From: Dehalococcoidia bacterium
GTDB taxonomy: Bacteria > Chloroflexota > Dehalococcoidia > Tepidiformales > Tepidiformaceae
Direction of reading: 5' to 3'
NCBI GenBank assembly: GCA_022824925.1
Contig: JAJDYW010000024.1
Span: 62,001 to 126,000, forward strand
Length of the DNA: 64,000 nucleotides
Position numbers and translations under genes: made by a program. This document shows, piece after piece, positions 39,607 to 47,929 of this stretch (position 1 is its first letter; every line of letters starts with the position of its first letter). The notes beneath the pieces are model-generated. The model did not search any database, was not told the origin of the DNA, and was given only the letters and a program-made list of their open reading frames with translations.

Positions 39607-40018
39607 CGTCGCCGCAGAGGCGCAGCGCTGGCTGCGTTTCGCCAGGGAAGACCTGCACGTAGTCGAGCTCATGCTTGCCGAAGACCCGCCCGTCGCACGC
39701 CACGCCTGTCTGCACTCGCAGCAGGCAGCCGAGAAGGCGCTGAAGGCAGCACTCGTACTGGAAGGGATCGACTTCCCCTTCGTTCACGACCTGGACGCGC
39801 TGCGCAATCTGGTGCCCGGCGAGTGGTCGGTGGACATCCCGCCGGTCGTGCTCGCGCGACTGACCGAGTGGGGCATGGAGGCACGGTACCCCGGCGACTG
39901 GCCGGAGCCCACAGCGGACGACGCGGCTCGCGCGGAGTCGGAGGCACGCGCCGTTTACGAGGCCGTGGCAGCAGAGTTCAGCCGCAGGGGCCTGGGGCGG
40001 GGCGAGGGGCGGCGCTAG
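39593..40018 (+). CDS. hepT: HEPN domain protein (RNase toxin of MNT-HEPN pair)
   Basis: A 141-residue helical HEPN protein with the Rx4H ribonuclease motif at R36-HACL-H41, followed by SQQAAEKALKAAL, the usual HEPN helix. The C-terminal half holds an EARYPGDWPEPT segment common to stand-alone HEPN proteins. In this family the protein is an RNA-cutting toxin that the MNT partner modifies. Gene order (MNT then HEPN) and the 14-bp overlap are typical. The target RNA is not known. The stop overlaps the convergent inositol-phosphatase stop by 4 bp. Confidence 0.85.
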   Translation: MSDPDVAAEAQRWLRFAREDLHVVELMLAEDPPVARHACLHSQQAAEKALKAALVLEGIDFPFVHDLDALRNLVPGEWSVDIPPVVLARLTEWGMEARYPGDWPEPTADDAARAESEARAVYEAVAAEFSRRGLGRGEGRR

Positions 40019-40938
40019 CGGCCCCGGAGCTTCCGGGCGGCGCGCTGGATGATGCCGGGGCGGCGCATGCGCTGCCGGAGCTGCGCGAGGCCGTCCGGTG
40101 TGCCCACGAGCACGGGCCGCGACCAGTCGCGCAGGGTGGGCGTGCGGTCTTCGCGAACGCGGGAGGGCGGCGTGAAGCGCTCGAACGGCTTCCACTCGTT
40201 CCCCTCGCGCACGAGGGCCTCCCGCCCCGCCGCCTCGACGAGCACGAGCCCGGCGGCGAGATCCCAGGCGTGCACGCCCCAGAACTGGGCCGTGGTGAAG
40301 ATGCCGGCGGCGACGTAGGCGCACTCGATCGCGGCGGAGCCGGTCACGCGGTTGTCCCAGTTCGAGGAGCGGCCGGGGGCGCCGCCCGGAGCGGCGCTGA
40401 GGCTGCGGCGCACGCCCTCGTTCTGGACCGCCTCGACGGGCTCACCGTCGAGGCAGAGCGCCCCGCCAAGACGGGCGTGGTAGACGCCCGGTCCGAGGCT
40501 CGCGCTGGCGGAGCACCAGATCGCACCGGCGACGGGCGCCCCGTCCTGGAGCACCCCCACGGACGCGGCGAAGAGCGGGTAGCGGTTCACGAAGTTGGTC
40601 GTGCCGTCGACGGGATCGATGGCCCAGAGGTACTCGGCGTCGGCAAGGGGCGCGTCCTCCTGCTCCTCGCCGAGGATGGCGTGATCGGGGAAGCGCCCGG
40701 CGAGGCGCTCGCGGATCATCGCTTCGACCGCGCGATCGACCTCGGAGACGGGGTCGGTGGGGGCGGCCTCCTTCGACTCGTCCTCGTTCTTGTAGTCAAC
40801 GCTGATGGAGCGCCCGAGAGCGGCGGTGATCTCGACGCCGGCGGCTTCGGCCAGTTCGCGGGCGGTGGCCTCGAGGTCAGCGAGGAGGGCGGGATCGGTC
40901 AGGGGGAGCTGGCGTTGGGGCGCGGTCTCGCTGGTCAC
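40015..40938 (-). CDS. Inositol monophosphatase family protein
   Basis: A 307-residue Mg2+-dependent, Li+-sensitive-type phosphatase. It has the PTDPVSEVDRAVE segment, ILGEEQED (metal Glu pair), WAIDPVDGTTNFVNRYP (metal Asp pair) and HAWDLAAGLVLVEAAG near the C-terminus. These cover the full IMPase active site. The substrate could be inositol phosphate, histidinol phosphate or a sugar phosphate. It is last in an operon with transketolase and transaldolase/PGI, 7 bp after the latter, which favours a sugar phosphate. GTG start. Confidence 0.9.
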   Translation of the reverse strand: MTSETAPQRQLPLTDPALLADLEATARELAEAAGVEITAALGRSISVDYKNEDESKEAAPTDPVSEVDRAVEAMIRERLAGRFPDHAILGEEQEDAPLADAEYLWAIDPVDGTTNFVNRYPLFAASVGVLQDGAPVAGAIWCSASASLGPGVYHARLGGALCLDGEPVEAVQNEGVRRSLSAAPGGAPGRSSNWDNRVTGSAAIECAYVAAGIFTTAQFWGVHAWDLAAGLVLVEAAGREALVREGNEWKPFERFTPPSRVREDRTPTLRDWSRPVLVGTPDGLAQLRQRMRRPGIIQRAARKLRGR

Positions 40939-40945
40939 GCCGGTG

Positions 40946-43573
40946 TCACGCTTCCACGGCGGCGCGTAGCTCGTCGAGGGTGACGCGCGCTACGCGGCGG
41001 CCGCGGGCAACCAGCGCTTCGAGGTCACCCTGCGCCTGCGCCGCCTTGAGCTGGGCGAAGGTGTAGGGCTTGCCCGGCACGGGCAGATCGGCCGGGTCGT
41101 CCTGCACGATCTGGATGAAGGCCCCGCTCGAGGGCCCGCCCTTGTGAAGTTGCCCGGTCGAGTGCAGGTAGCGAGGACCGAAGCCGGCGGTCGTGGCGAC
41201 GCCGTAGCGGTCACGGACACGGAGGCGGAGGTCCTGGAGGGTGGCCGCGTGCCCAGGGGTGCGTGGCAGCCAGGCAAGGAGCGCCAGGTAGTCGCCCGGG
41301 CGGAGAGAGGCGAGGACATCGGCGAGGGGCAGGGTCGCTGGAAGCGGGGCGGGGTCGGCGAGGACGCGGGCGGTGGCGTCCTTGGCTGCCTGCACGTTCG
41401 GCTGGTCGAACGGGTGGACGCCAAGGACGTGCCCGGCGATGGCCGTCGCGATCTCCCAGCGCGCGAACTCGGCGGGGAGCTGGGTCGGGTCGGAGTAGGG
41501 GAGGCGGATCACGGGGTGGCCCGCTGCCTCGATCGCCTCCAGGCCCTCGTGCTCGCCGAGGGCCACGAAGACGCGGTCGGCCCCATAGACCTCTGGGCTC
41601 GCAAGGGGCTCGCCTTCGACCGGCACGATGCCCGTCCCCTCCTTGCCGAGCGACTCGGAGAGCAGCTGCTCGACCCAGATGCCGAACCCGCGCAGCTCGG
41701 AGGGGAAGACGAGGGTGAGCTTGTCGCGTCCGGCGAGCGCCGCCTCGCCGAGGACGGCGCCGAGGAGCGCGCCGGGGTTCTCGGCGGGCACCGTGCGGCG
41801 GCAGGCTTCGAACATCTCCTGGGCGCGCATCGAGAGCTGGGCCACGTCGGCGCCGACGAGGGCGGCGGGGGCCATGCCAAAGGCGGAGAGCGCCGAGTAG
41901 CGCCCCCCGATCTCGGGATGGCCGTGGAACACGCGGCGGAACCCCCGCTCCCGCGCGACCGCATCAAGGGGCGTGCCCTCGTCCGTGATTGCGGCGAAAC
42001 GGGCGCCGTCGGGCGCCTTCTCCCAGAAGTGCGCGAGCAGGGCCACCGTCTCGATGGTGCCGCCGCTCTTGCTCGCGGCGATGAAGAACGCCCGGTCGAG
42101 GTCGAGGTGTTCATCGAGGGCGGTCAGCTCCTCCGGGTCGGTGGTGTCGGGCAGGTGGAGGCCAAGGCCGCCCCCGCCGAGCGCGTCGTGCACGACGGCC
42201 GGCGCGAGGCTCGAACCGCCCATGCCCATGAGCACGACATCGGTGTAGCCCTCGTCCACGATCTCGCGGGCGAACGCCGTCAGCTCGGGAGCGGCTTCAA
42301 GGCTGCGTTCGGCGGCGGCGAGGAAACCGAGGCGGTCGGCGATCTCGGTAGGGTCGGGCTTCCAGACGGTGTGGTCGCGCATCCAGAGGCGGCGGACCAC
42401 TTCTTCGCGGCGGAGCGCCGCGAGGCGCGCCTCGACGGCGGCGGCGAGCCCGCCGAGCGCATGCGAGGCGGCGGGGCGGCGGCCGGGGGCGCTCGCAAGG
42501 CGCCGGTCGAGCCTGTCCATGAGCGCCAGGTAGCTGTCTTCGAAGGACGCGAGCCCATCGACGAGCAGCTTGTCGGTGACGGCCTCGAGGTCGATGCCGG
42601 CGCCCGCGGCCTGGTCGAGGAGGCCGGACGCCTCCGTGAGGTCGGCGTCGGTCGCGGGCTCCACAACGAGGTGGTCGATGACGGCGTCGAGGGTCGCCTG
42701 GGGGAGGGTGTTCACCGTGTGGGGGAACACCAGCGTCTCGACGTAGAGGGTGTCCGAGTAGGCGGGGTTCTTCGTGCCGGTCGAGGCCCAGAGCGGACGC
42801 TGCGGTCGCGCCCCCGCCTCCGCCAGCCGCTCCCAGCGCTCCCCGGCGAAGATCGCCTGGAAGCGCGCGTAGGCGTGGCGCGCGTTCGCCACGGCGATGC
42901 GCCCGCGCAGCGGCGAGTCCTCCGGAAGCTGCGCGTCGACGGCGGTATCGACGCGCGAGACGAAGAAGGAGGCGACGCCGGCGATCGCGTCGAGGGGATC
43001 ACCCGCTTCGAGGCGTCGTTCGAGGCCGGCGATGTAGGCCTCCGCGACGCGCTCGTAGACGGCCACGCTGAAGAGCAGCGTCACGTTCACGTTGACGCCG
43101 CCGGCGATGAGCTCGGTGAGCGCCTCGACGCCGGCGGGGGTGCCCGGCACCTTGATCATGACGTTGGGGCGGTCGACCAGGCGGAAGAGGCGCCGGGCCT
43201 CGGCGACGGTCGCCTCGCGGTCGTGCTCGATGCCGGGCGGCACCTCGAGGGAGACGTAGCCGTCGACGGCCTCGGTCGACTCGTAGACGGAGCGGAGGGC
43301 GTCGGCGGCGAGGCGGATGTCCTCGGCGGCCAGGGCGACGAAGGCGTCGTACGGGTCGGCTTCACCCATACGGATGATGGACTGGAGCGCCTCCTCGTAG
43401 TCGCCCGACTCGGAGATGGCCTTGTCGAAGATAGTCGGGTTCGAGGTCATGCCCGTGATGCGGCCGCCGGCGACCATGCGGTCGACCTCGCCGGACAGGA
43501 GCAGGCCGCGGCGGATGTAGTCGAGCCAGACGCTCTGGCCGTGCTGGATGAGCTGCTGCGTCGCGAGGGGCAC
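40946..43573 (-). CDS. Bifunctional transaldolase / glucose-6-phosphate isomerase
   Basis: An 875-residue fusion of two sugar-phosphate enzymes. Residues about 1-350 are transaldolase, with TSNPTIFDKAI, the Schiff-base Lys in NVMIKVPGTPAGVEAL and LWASTGTKNPAYSD. Residues about 370-875 are phosphoglucose isomerase, with MGMGGSSLAPAVVHDAL, the SKSGGTIET phosphate loop and HRGTFTQH-type region replaced by YLHSTGQLHKGGPSSGAFIQI. This fusion is known in several Chloroflexota and other phyla. The GTG at 43573 was chosen because GGAGG lies 5 nt upstream. A TTG 14 codons earlier would lie inside transketolase. Confidence 0.93.
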   Translation of the reverse strand: MPLATQQLIQHGQSVWLDYIRRGLLLSGEVDRMVAGGRITGMTSNPTIFDKAISESGDYEEALQSIIRMGEADPYDAFVALAAEDIRLAADALRSVYESTEAVDGYVSLEVPPGIEHDREATVAEARRLFRLVDRPNVMIKVPGTPAGVEALTELIAGGVNVNVTLLFSVAVYERVAEAYIAGLERRLEAGDPLDAIAGVASFFVSRVDTAVDAQLPEDSPLRGRIAVANARHAYARFQAIFAGERWERLAEAGARPQRPLWASTGTKNPAYSDTLYVETLVFPHTVNTLPQATLDAVIDHLVVEPATDADLTEASGLLDQAAGAGIDLEAVTDKLLVDGLASFEDSYLALMDRLDRRLASAPGRRPAASHALGGLAAAVEARLAALRREEVVRRLWMRDHTVWKPDPTEIADRLGFLAAAERSLEAAPELTAFAREIVDEGYTDVVLMGMGGSSLAPAVVHDALGGGGLGLHLPDTTDPEELTALDEHLDLDRAFFIAASKSGGTIETVALLAHFWEKAPDGARFAAITDEGTPLDAVARERGFRRVFHGHPEIGGRYSALSAFGMAPAALVGADVAQLSMRAQEMFEACRRTVPAENPGALLGAVLGEAALAGRDKLTLVFPSELRGFGIWVEQLLSESLGKEGTGIVPVEGEPLASPEVYGADRVFVALGEHEGLEAIEAAGHPVIRLPYSDPTQLPAEFARWEIATAIAGHVLGVHPFDQPNVQAAKDATARVLADPAPLPATLPLADVLASLRPGDYLALLAWLPRTPGHAATLQDLRLRVRDRYGVATTAGFGPRYLHSTGQLHKGGPSSGAFIQIVQDDPADLPVPGKPYTFAQLKAAQAQGDLEALVARGRRVARVTLDELRAAVEA

Positions 43574-43574
43574 G

Positions 43575-45608
43575 TCAGCCTCCAGCAGGCCCGGTTCCGC
43601 GGATGCGCGCGACAAGGGCGGCGGCGCGCTCCGCGATGGCCTCGGCGGTGAAACCGTACCGCTCCATCATGATCTTGCCGGGGGCGGAGGCGCCGAAGCG
43701 GTCGATGCCGGCGACCTCCCCTGCCGATCCAACATGGCGCTCCCAGCCGAGGGTCGTGCCCGCCTCGACGGCGAGGCGCGCGGTCACACCCGGGGGCAGC
43801 ACCTCGTCGCGGTAGGAGGCGGGCTGCTCGGCGAACAGCTCCCAGCTGGGCATGCTCACGACACGTACCGCGACGCCCTGCCCGGCCAGCATGGCGGCGG
43901 CTTCGCGCGCGAGGGAAACCTCGGAGCCGGTTGCGATGAGGATGAGGTCGGGAGCGCCACCGGACGGGTCGTCGAGGACGTAGGCGCCGCGGGGGACGCC
44001 CTCGCGCACGCGCTCGGCTTCGGCGATGACGGGGACGCCCTGGCGGGTGAGGGCGAGGGCGGTGGGGCCGCCGCGCTCGAGGGCGACCTTCCAGGCGGCG
44101 GCGGTCTCGTTGGGGTCGCCGGGGCGGATGACCGTCAGGCCGGGGATGGCGCGCAGGGCCATGACCTGCTCGACGGGCTGGTGGGTGGGGCCGTCCTCGC
44201 CCACGCCGATACTGTCGTGGGTGAACACGTAGACGGCGTGGCACCCCATGATCGAGCCCAGGCGGATGGCGCCCCGCATCCAGTCGGAGAAGGCGAGGAA
44301 CGTGCCGCAGTAGGGGATGAGCCCGCCGTGCAGCGCGATGCCGTTCACGATGCCGCCCATGGCGTGTTCGCGGACGCCGAAGCGCAGGTTGCGCCCGTCC
44401 GGGGTGTCCTTCCCGAAGTCGTGGGAAGCGGCCAGGTAGGTGTTGTTCGATGGGGTCAGGTCGGCGGAGCCGCCGGCCAGATTGGGGATGACGGGGGCGA
44501 GGGCGTTCAGCACCTTGCCCGAGGCCGCGCGCGTCGCCATGGCGCCGTCCTCGGGGGAGAACGCGGGGAGGTGGTCGTCCCAGCCGTCGGGGAGTTCGCG
44601 GGCGATGCCGCGCCTCCACTCGGCGGCCTCCGCGGGGAAGGCTCGCTCGTACGCGTCGAAGCGCTCCTGCCAGGAGGCCTGACGGGCGGCGCCCTGCTCG
44701 AGGGCGACCCGGTACCCGGCGAGCACGTCCTCGGGCACGTGGAAGGCCGCGTCGGGGTCCCAGCCCAGCGCCTGCTTGGTGAGGCGTATCTCGTCCTCGC
44801 CGAGGGGCGAGCCGTGGGCGCCGGCGGTCCCGGCCTTGTTGGGGCTCCCGTGCGCGATCTCGGTGGCCGCCACGATGATCGAGGGGCGGTCCTCGACGGC
44901 CTGGGCGGCTCCGATGGCGGCGTCGACGGCCTTGAGGTCGTCGCCGTCGATGCGCTGGACGTGCCAGCCGTAGGCGGCGAAGCGGTCGCCGACATCCTCC
45001 TGGAACGAGAGGTCGGTGCTGCCATCGATGGAGATCTCGTTGTCGTCGTAGAGGAAGGTGAGCTTCCCCAGGCCGAGGGTGCCGGCAAGGGAGCAGGCCT
45101 CGGAGGCGATGCCCTCCATCAGGTCGCCGTCGCTGACCAGGGCGTAGGTGCGGTGGTCGACGATCGTGTGGCCGGGTCGGTTGAAGCGCGCGGCCAGCAT
45201 GCGCTCGGCGATGGCCATGCCGACCGCGTTCGCGACGCCCGAGCCGAGGGGGCCGGTGGTCGTCTCGACGCCCGGGGTGAGGCCGTGCTCGGGGTGGCCG
45301 GGGGTCTTGCTCCCCCACTGGCGGAAGTTCTTGATCTCCTCGAGCGGCAGGTCGTAGCCGGTCAGGTGGAGGAGGCTGTAGAGGAGCATGGAGGCGTGGC
45401 CGGCGGAGAGGACGAAGCGGTCGCGGTCGGGCCAGGCGGGGTCGGCGGGGTTGTGGCGGAGGTGGCGCGTCCAGAGGACGTAGGCCATGGCGGCGGCGCC
45501 CATGGGAGCGCCGGGGTGGCCCGAGTTGGCCGCCTGCACGGCGTCCATGGCGAGGGTGCGGATCGTGTTGATCGCCTGGTGCTTGAGCGTACCGGCGGGT
45601 GCGGTCAT
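43575..45608 (-). CDS. tkt: Transketolase
   Basis: Thiamine-diphosphate enzyme of the pentose phosphate pathway, moving two-carbon units between sugar phosphates. The 677-residue protein has [45 protein letters not shown], the ThDP motif GDGDLMEG-like [14 protein letters not shown] with [10 protein letters not shown]. The second half has the pyrimidine-domain FRLFSDYMRGA-like [15 protein letters not shown] and [18 protein letters not shown]. The C-terminal domain is complete. It is first of three co-directional genes. The next start is 1 bp after its stop. Confidence 0.95.
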   Translation of the reverse strand: MTAPAGTLKHQAINTIRTLAMDAVQAANSGHPGAPMGAAAMAYVLWTRHLRHNPADPAWPDRDRFVLSAGHASMLLYSLLHLTGYDLPLEEIKNFRQWGSKTPGHPEHGLTPGVETTTGPLGSGVANAVGMAIAERMLAARFNRPGHTIVDHRTYALVSDGDLMEGIASEACSLAGTLGLGKLTFLYDDNEISIDGSTDLSFQEDVGDRFAAYGWHVQRIDGDDLKAVDAAIGAAQAVEDRPSIIVAATEIAHGSPNKAGTAGAHGSPLGEDEIRLTKQALGWDPDAAFHVPEDVLAGYRVALEQGAARQASWQERFDAYERAFPAEAAEWRRGIARELPDGWDDHLPAFSPEDGAMATRAASGKVLNALAPVIPNLAGGSADLTPSNNTYLAASHDFGKDTPDGRNLRFGVREHAMGGIVNGIALHGGLIPYCGTFLAFSDWMRGAIRLGSIMGCHAVYVFTHDSIGVGEDGPTHQPVEQVMALRAIPGLTVIRPGDPNETAAAWKVALERGGPTALALTRQGVPVIAEAERVREGVPRGAYVLDDPSGGAPDLILIATGSEVSLAREAAAMLAGQGVAVRVVSMPSWELFAEQPASYRDEVLPPGVTARLAVEAGTTLGWERHVGSAGEVAGIDRFGASAPGKIMMERYGFTAEAIAERAAALVARIRGTGPAGG

Positions 45609-45681
45609 CGGATGGGCGCTCCACAGCGTCGTTTGGTCTGGCGGTAGCCGGCGGGTCGTGGCGGGGACAACGCCCGGGGGA

Positions 45682-45708
45682 AGGCTAGCACGTCCGTTCC
45701 TCAGGAAC
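45682..45708. promoter_or_regulatory. Possible operator and -10 in the tkt/fumarase divergent region
   Basis: The 209-bp gap between tkt and the fumarase genes holds a perfect 5-bp dyad with a 3-bp centre (GTTCC-TCA-GGAAC, 45696-45708). Next to it is a minus-strand TAGCCT (45682-45687) that could be a tkt -10, with a leader of about 70 nt. Nothing else stands out in this gap except the fumarase promoter. Confidence 0.25.
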
Positions 45709-45751
45709 AGGGCAGCGGTCGCGGGAACGTGCGACAGCGGGTTCGAGGGGC

Positions 45752-45757
45752 TACGAT
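45752..45757 (+). promoter_or_regulatory. TACGAT -10 box of the fumarase genes
   Basis: GCTACGATCG, the same decamer as before oligoribonuclease, here lies 60 nt upstream of the ATG. A weak -35-like TGCGAC lies 16 bp further up. Confidence 0.35.
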
Positions 45758-45817
45758 CGAGGGACCTACGAGGGCAGGCGGCGCGGGGGATCCGACGCCG
45801 CCGCAGAAGGAACCGCC

Positions 45818-46663
45818 ATGCGAGAGATCGAGGCGTCGGCCATCACCGAGGCCGTCGCGAACCTCGCCGTCGAGGCGACCCACTTCCTCCCCGAGGACGT
45901 GGAGGGCGCCATCCGCGACGCGCGCGAGACGGAGCGCTCCCCCCTGGGCGTGCAGATCATCGACGAGATCCTGGAGAACGCCGAGATCGCGCGGGAGCGG
46001 ATGCTGCCGCTCTGCCAGGACACGGGCACGGCCGTGGTCCACGTGGAGCTGGGGCAGGACGTCCACGTGACCGGGGGCTACCTCATCGACGCCATCAACG
46101 AGGGCATCGAGCGGGGTTACGGCGAGGGCTACCTGCGCAAGTCGATCGTGTCGAGCCCCTTCAGCGACCGGAAGAACACGGGCACCAACGCGCCGGGCGT
46201 GATTCACACCGAGATCGTGCCGGGCGACGCCATCCACATCGGCTTCATGCCGAAGGGGGGCGGCTGCGAGAACATGTCGCGCTACCAGAACTTCCTGCCG
46301 GGGGCGGGGCGCGAGGCCGTCATCGATTTCGTCTGCGAGACGGTGGACCTCTCGGGCGGGAATCCCTGCCCGCCGCTGGTCATCGGCGTGGGCGTGGGGG
46401 GGACGGCGGAGAAGGCGATGACGATGGCGAAGCACTCGCTCTTCCGCGCGATCGGCGAGCGCAACCCCGACACGGAGGTGGCGACGCTGGAGGGCGACCT
46501 GCTGGAGGCGGTCAACGCGCTCGGCGTGGGCCCGCAGGCGGTGGGCGGCTCGACGACGGCGCTCGATGTGTTCGTCGAGACCTACGCGACGCACATCACG
46601 GCGCTGCCGGTGGCGGTCAACGTGCAGTGCCACAGCGCGCGCACGAAGCACGCGGTCCTGTAG
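45818..46663 (+). CDS. Class I (Fe-S) fumarate hydratase, alpha subunit
   Basis: Catalytic, cluster-binding half of a two-subunit class I fumarase-type hydro-lyase. The 281-residue protein has three conserved cysteines in [20 protein letters not shown] and VQCHSAR, which should hold the [4Fe-4S] cluster. [18 protein letters not shown] and [12 protein letters not shown] are also typical. Fumarase is the likely activity, and L-tartrate dehydratase is the main alternative since the subunits are homologous. AGAAGGAA precedes the ATG. The beta subunit follows after 14 bp. Confidence 0.92.
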   Translation: MREIEASAITEAVANLAVEATHFLPEDVEGAIRDARETERSPLGVQIIDEILENAEIARERMLPLCQDTGTAVVHVELGQDVHVTGGYLIDAINEGIERGYGEGYLRKSIVSSPFSDRKNTGTNAPGVIHTEIVPGDAIHIGFMPKGGGCENMSRYQNFLPGAGREAVIDFVCETVDLSGGNPCPPLVIGVGVGGTAEKAMTMAKHSLFRAIGERNPDTEVATLEGDLLEAVNALGVGPQAVGGSTTALDVFVETYATHITALPVAVNVQCHSARTKHAVL

Positions 46664-46677
46664 GAGGAAGCGGAACC

Positions 46678-47271
46678 ATGGCGGAGAGCAAGGCGATCAC
46701 CCTGCCCCTGACGGATGAGGCCATCGCAGGGCTGCGCATCGGCGACCACGTGGAGTTCAGCGGGGTCATGTACGGGGCGCGCGACGCGGCCCACAAGCGG
46801 CTCATCGCGCTGGCCGACGCGGGCGAGGAGCTCCCCCTGGACCTGCGCGGGCAGGTCCTCTACTACGTGGGACCGACGCCGCCGCGGCCGGGACGGGTTA
46901 TCGGCTCGGCCGGACCGACGACGGCGATGCGACTCGACCCGTACACGCCGCGGATGCTGGAGCTGGGCGTGAAGGGCATCATCGGCAAGGGCGGGCGCGG
47001 TCCCGCCGTGCGCGAGGCGATCAAGGCGAGCCACGCGGTCTACTGCATCGCCGTGGGGGGCACGGGAGCGCTCCTGAACCGCCACATCAAGAACGTCGAG
47101 GTGGTGGCGTTCGAGGACCTGGGCACGGAGGCGATCCGGCGGCTGGAGATCGACCGCTTCCCCGCGATCGTCGTGAACGACGCCCACGGCGACGACCTCC
47201 TGGAGGCGGGCAAGGCGGAGTACCGCACGAGCGCCCGCCCCATCCCCGCGACGGGCGGCCTCAGCGGCTAG
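46678..47271 (+). CDS. Class I (Fe-S) fumarate hydratase, beta subunit
   Basis: Partner of the alpha subunit, 197 residues, equal to the C-terminal swivelling domain of single-chain class I fumarases. It has LRIGDHVEFSGVMYGARDAAHKRL, YYVGPTPPRPGRVIGSAGPTTAMRLDPYTP, IIGKGGRG and GGTGALL. A strong AGGAGG site precedes the ATG. The two genes together give a complete enzyme for fumarate/malate interconversion in the TCA cycle. Confidence 0.92.
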   Translation: MAESKAITLPLTDEAIAGLRIGDHVEFSGVMYGARDAAHKRLIALADAGEELPLDLRGQVLYYVGPTPPRPGRVIGSAGPTTAMRLDPYTPRMLELGVKGIIGKGGRGPAVREAIKASHAVYCIAVGGTGALLNRHIKNVEVVAFEDLGTEAIRRLEIDRFPAIVVNDAHGDDLLEAGKAEYRTSARPIPATGGLSG

Positions 47272-47277
47272 GTAACT

Positions 47278-47418
47278 GTGGACACGGACGACAGCCTCAG
47301 CGAGGTGAAGACCGAGATTGCCGGAATACGCCGCCGCGCTGACCGCCTTATCTGGGTCGCTGCGCTTGGGTCAGTCGCGACGGGGGCCGTGCTGGTGGTC
47401 TTCCGGTACGTGGGGTAG
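47278..47418 (+). CDS. Small single-helix membrane protein (46 residues)
   Basis: A short reading frame right after the fumarase beta gene. GTG start, then a charged N-terminus (VDTDDSLSEVKTEIAGIRRRADRLI) and one hydrophobic helix at about residues 25-43 (WVAALGSVATGAVLVVF), ending in RYVG. Positive charges before the helix suggest an N-in topology. It has GGTAA as a possible weak ribosome site. Codon use is less GC3-biased than its neighbours. No recognised family. Confidence 0.45.
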   Translation: MDTDDSLSEVKTEIAGIRRRADRLIWVAALGSVATGAVLVVFRYVG

Positions 47419-47439
47419 CGATCCGCCCCCGCCCGGCCC

Positions 47440-47826
47440 CTACTCTCCTTCGTCGGCCATGATGGCGAGGAAGCCGAGGCGGCCCTGGCCTTCGTGTTCT
47501 TCGGGGTGGACCTCGACGCGGAAGATGGTCGTGTAGGGGAGGAAGACCTGGATGTCGTGTTCGTGGTCCTCGCGCTGCGTGTGGAGCGCGACCCAGGTAT
47601 CGGCGACGCCGGAGATGTTCTTCACAAAGTGCTTCGCGCCGTCGACCGTGTAGAGCTCGACGATCGGGGACTCGCAGACGACCTGCGTGCAGAACGACCT
47701 GACCGCCTGGGGCAGCGTCTGCTCGAAGAAGTCGCGGTCGAAGGGCGGGCCGCCGGGGGCCGGCTGGGCGGCGGGGGTGGGCGGGACGACGCCCGGGGGC
47801 AGGAAGATCGCGTTCTCGGGTGGCAT
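47440..47826 (-). CDS. Conserved-looking protein of unknown function (128 residues)
   Basis: I do not recognise this protein. The first 28 residues are rich in Pro and Ala (FLPPGVVPPTPAAQPAPGG) and are probably disordered. The rest looks like a compact alpha/beta domain (FFEQTLPQAVRSFCTQ, VELYTVDGAKHFVKNISG, DTWVALHTQ, FLPYTTIFRVEVHP). The HPEEHEGQGRLGFLAI end is His/Glu-rich. No signal peptide or membrane helix. A TACCCT box ends 9 nt before the ATG, so it has its own, probably leaderless, promoter. It diverges from the methylmalonyl-CoA mutase gene. Confidence 0.7.
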   Translation of the reverse strand: MPPENAIFLPPGVVPPTPAAQPAPGGPPFDRDFFEQTLPQAVRSFCTQVVCESPIVELYTVDGAKHFVKNISGVADTWVALHTQREDHEHDIQVFLPYTTIFRVEVHPEEHEGQGRLGFLAIMADEGE

Positions 47827-47835
47827 GGCCCCGGC

Positions 47836-47841
47836 AGGGTA
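47836..47841 (-). promoter_or_regulatory. TACCCT -10 box of the 128-residue protein gene
   Basis: TACCCT on the minus strand ends 9 nt before the ATG, leaderless spacing. Confidence 0.4.
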
Positions 47842-47899
47842 CGCCCGAGGGAGCGGGTTCGCCAGATGGCCCGCGATCCGCTATGAGCCGGGTGTTCGC

Positions 47900-47905
47900 T
47901 AGACT
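47900..47905 (+). promoter_or_regulatory. TAGACT -10 box of methylmalonyl-CoA mutase
   Basis: GCTAGACTGG ends 24 nt before the ATG. GGGAGG lies between, so this is the leadered type. Confidence 0.5.
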
Positions 47906-47929
47906 GGAGGCTCGCAGGGAGGCCCGCGC

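Noticed and set aside
41144..43651. 835-codon plus-strand frame opposite transaldolase/PGI
   Set aside because: Shadow frame; the minus-strand gene has catalytic motifs for two enzymes.
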